A program made the position numbers and the translations under genes. The notes below the pieces were generated by a model. The model made no database searches, was not told the DNA's origin, and saw nothing but the letters and a program-made list of their open reading frames with translations. A DNA stretch of 14,473 bases from CAZKXX01 sp964556705 (GTDB taxonomy: Bacteria; Acidobacteriota; Terriglobia; UBA7540), in the NCBI GenBank assembly GCA_964556705.1, contig CAZKXX010000096.1, forward strand, positions 1 through 14,473. The letters run 5' to 3'. Shown one piece after another: positions 14,014 through 14,473 of the stretch. The stretch's first letter is position 1, and every line of letters starts with the position of its first letter.

Positions 14014-14289
14014 ATGAAAAGGCGGAAGACGGTGGTCATCAACGGCGTCCGATTCCGACACGGCGAAGTGGACTGGGAAGACGCTCATAGTACCACCCGC
14101 GACAAGCTGCCGGACTTCAACGCCATGCGCCAAGGTCAGCAGTATATCGGAAGCAAAATCACCACCACCGGCCTCGTCGCCAAAATCGGAAAATATCTGC
14201 TGGTGATTACCGAGAAGGACGAAAAGCTGACCGAGTTCGATTACACGCTCATTCCCCTGCGCCCCAAAACCCAGGTCCGGTATCACTGA
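14014..14289 (+). CDS. Unrecognised 91-residue protein
   Basis: I do not recognise this small protein. It starts at ATG 14014 with AAGGGAG about seven bases upstream, a good ribosome binding site that supports it as a real gene. The sequence is basic at the start (MKRRKTVVINGVRFRHGEV), then mixed, and the second half alternates hydrophobic and charged residues (GLVAKIGKYLLVITEKDEK, then DYTLIPLRPK), suggesting a small beta-rich domain. There is no signal peptide, membrane helix, cysteine or obvious catalytic motif. It lies 181 bases after the HEPN-like gene on the same strand, separated by a hairpin, so it is probably a separate transcript. A DNA/RNA-binding or housekeeping role is possible, but nothing in the sequence decides it. 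Confidence 0.7.
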   Translation: MKRRKTVVINGVRFRHGEVDWEDAHSTTRDKLPDFNAMRQGQQYIGSKITTTGLVAKIGKYLLVITEKDEKLTEFDYTLIPLRPKTQVRYH

Positions 14290-14473
14290 ACTCTTATCAC
14301 AGCGAATCAGACCCACAGAGAAGAGACAATTCCCAGGTCTCTCAGTCATCCAGCCACCGAGTCACGCGGTCTTCGGTTCCGGACCGACCAACGCCGGACT
14401 CAGTGAATCGTCTTCCACCTCCGTGCCCCTGTGGTGACTTCTTCTGTCCGTTTCATTCACCCTCGTCCGGCAC

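Noticed and set aside
14290..14473. A possible terminator or gene in the last 184 bases
   Set aside because: A five-base stem (TCGGT/ACCGA at 14373-14387) exists but lacks a T-run, and I see no supported reading frame here.

Overview
The window is high-GC bacterial chromosome (by eye above 60% G+C), densely coded on both strands. I see no plasmid, phage, insertion-sequence, CRISPR, tRNA or rRNA signature. The gene content points to a free-living Gram-negative polysaccharide or sugar degrader, most likely Acidobacteriota: Tat-exported Gfo/Idh/MocA oxidoreductase and TIM-barrel isomerase, a DUF1080 protein, a FecR/aromatic-rich envelope protein, and the small 'TPPEVE' protein next to a nucleotidyltransferase gene. 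Verrucomicrobiota or Planctomycetota remain possible. This is inference from gene families, not from a marker gene.

Layout. (1) 59-1084 (-) is a cytoplasmic Gfo/Idh/MocA oxidoreductase. It is divergent from 1315-2595 (+), an APC-family amino-acid/polyamine-type permease. (2) 2774-5749 (+) is a three-gene cluster: a secreted DUF1080 protein (3-keto-disaccharide hydrolase family), a Tat-signal Gfo/Idh/MocA oxidoreductase, and a Tat-signal sugar phosphate isomerase/epimerase-like TIM barrel. All three carry export signals, suggesting an oxidative sugar-processing module outside the cytoplasm. (3) 5763-6416 (-) holds a small two-gene unit. The 87-residue helical protein is intact. The nucleotidyltransferase-like gene behind it is broken: its N-terminal catalytic part is missing and an 8-bp tandem duplication shifts the frame. 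(4) 6456-8684 (-) is a complete glycogen branching enzyme, glgB, without other glycogen genes beside it. (5) 8812-11406 (-) encodes an 864-residue secreted FecR-domain protein with an aromatic-rich middle, an N-x-T tripeptide repeat and a long Arg/Pro/Ser-rich tail. A sigma-54-like promoter lies just upstream. (6) 11651-13832 (+) is a pair: a RecB/Cas4/AddB-type PD-(D/E)XK nuclease with four Fe-S-type cysteines, then a protein of unrecognised N-terminus ending in an HEPN-like RNKAAH motif. (7) 14014-14289 (+) encodes an unrecognised 91-residue protein. The last 184 bases (14290-14473) hold nothing I can support.

The most unusual items are the nuclease plus HEPN-like pair, the decayed nucleotidyltransferase whose breaking mutation can be read directly, the exported keto-sugar cluster, the two kinds of heptameric tandem repeats between glgB and the FecR gene, and the long hairpin in front of the 91-residue gene. 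None of these proves a new system. The nuclease/HEPN pair is the best candidate for one.
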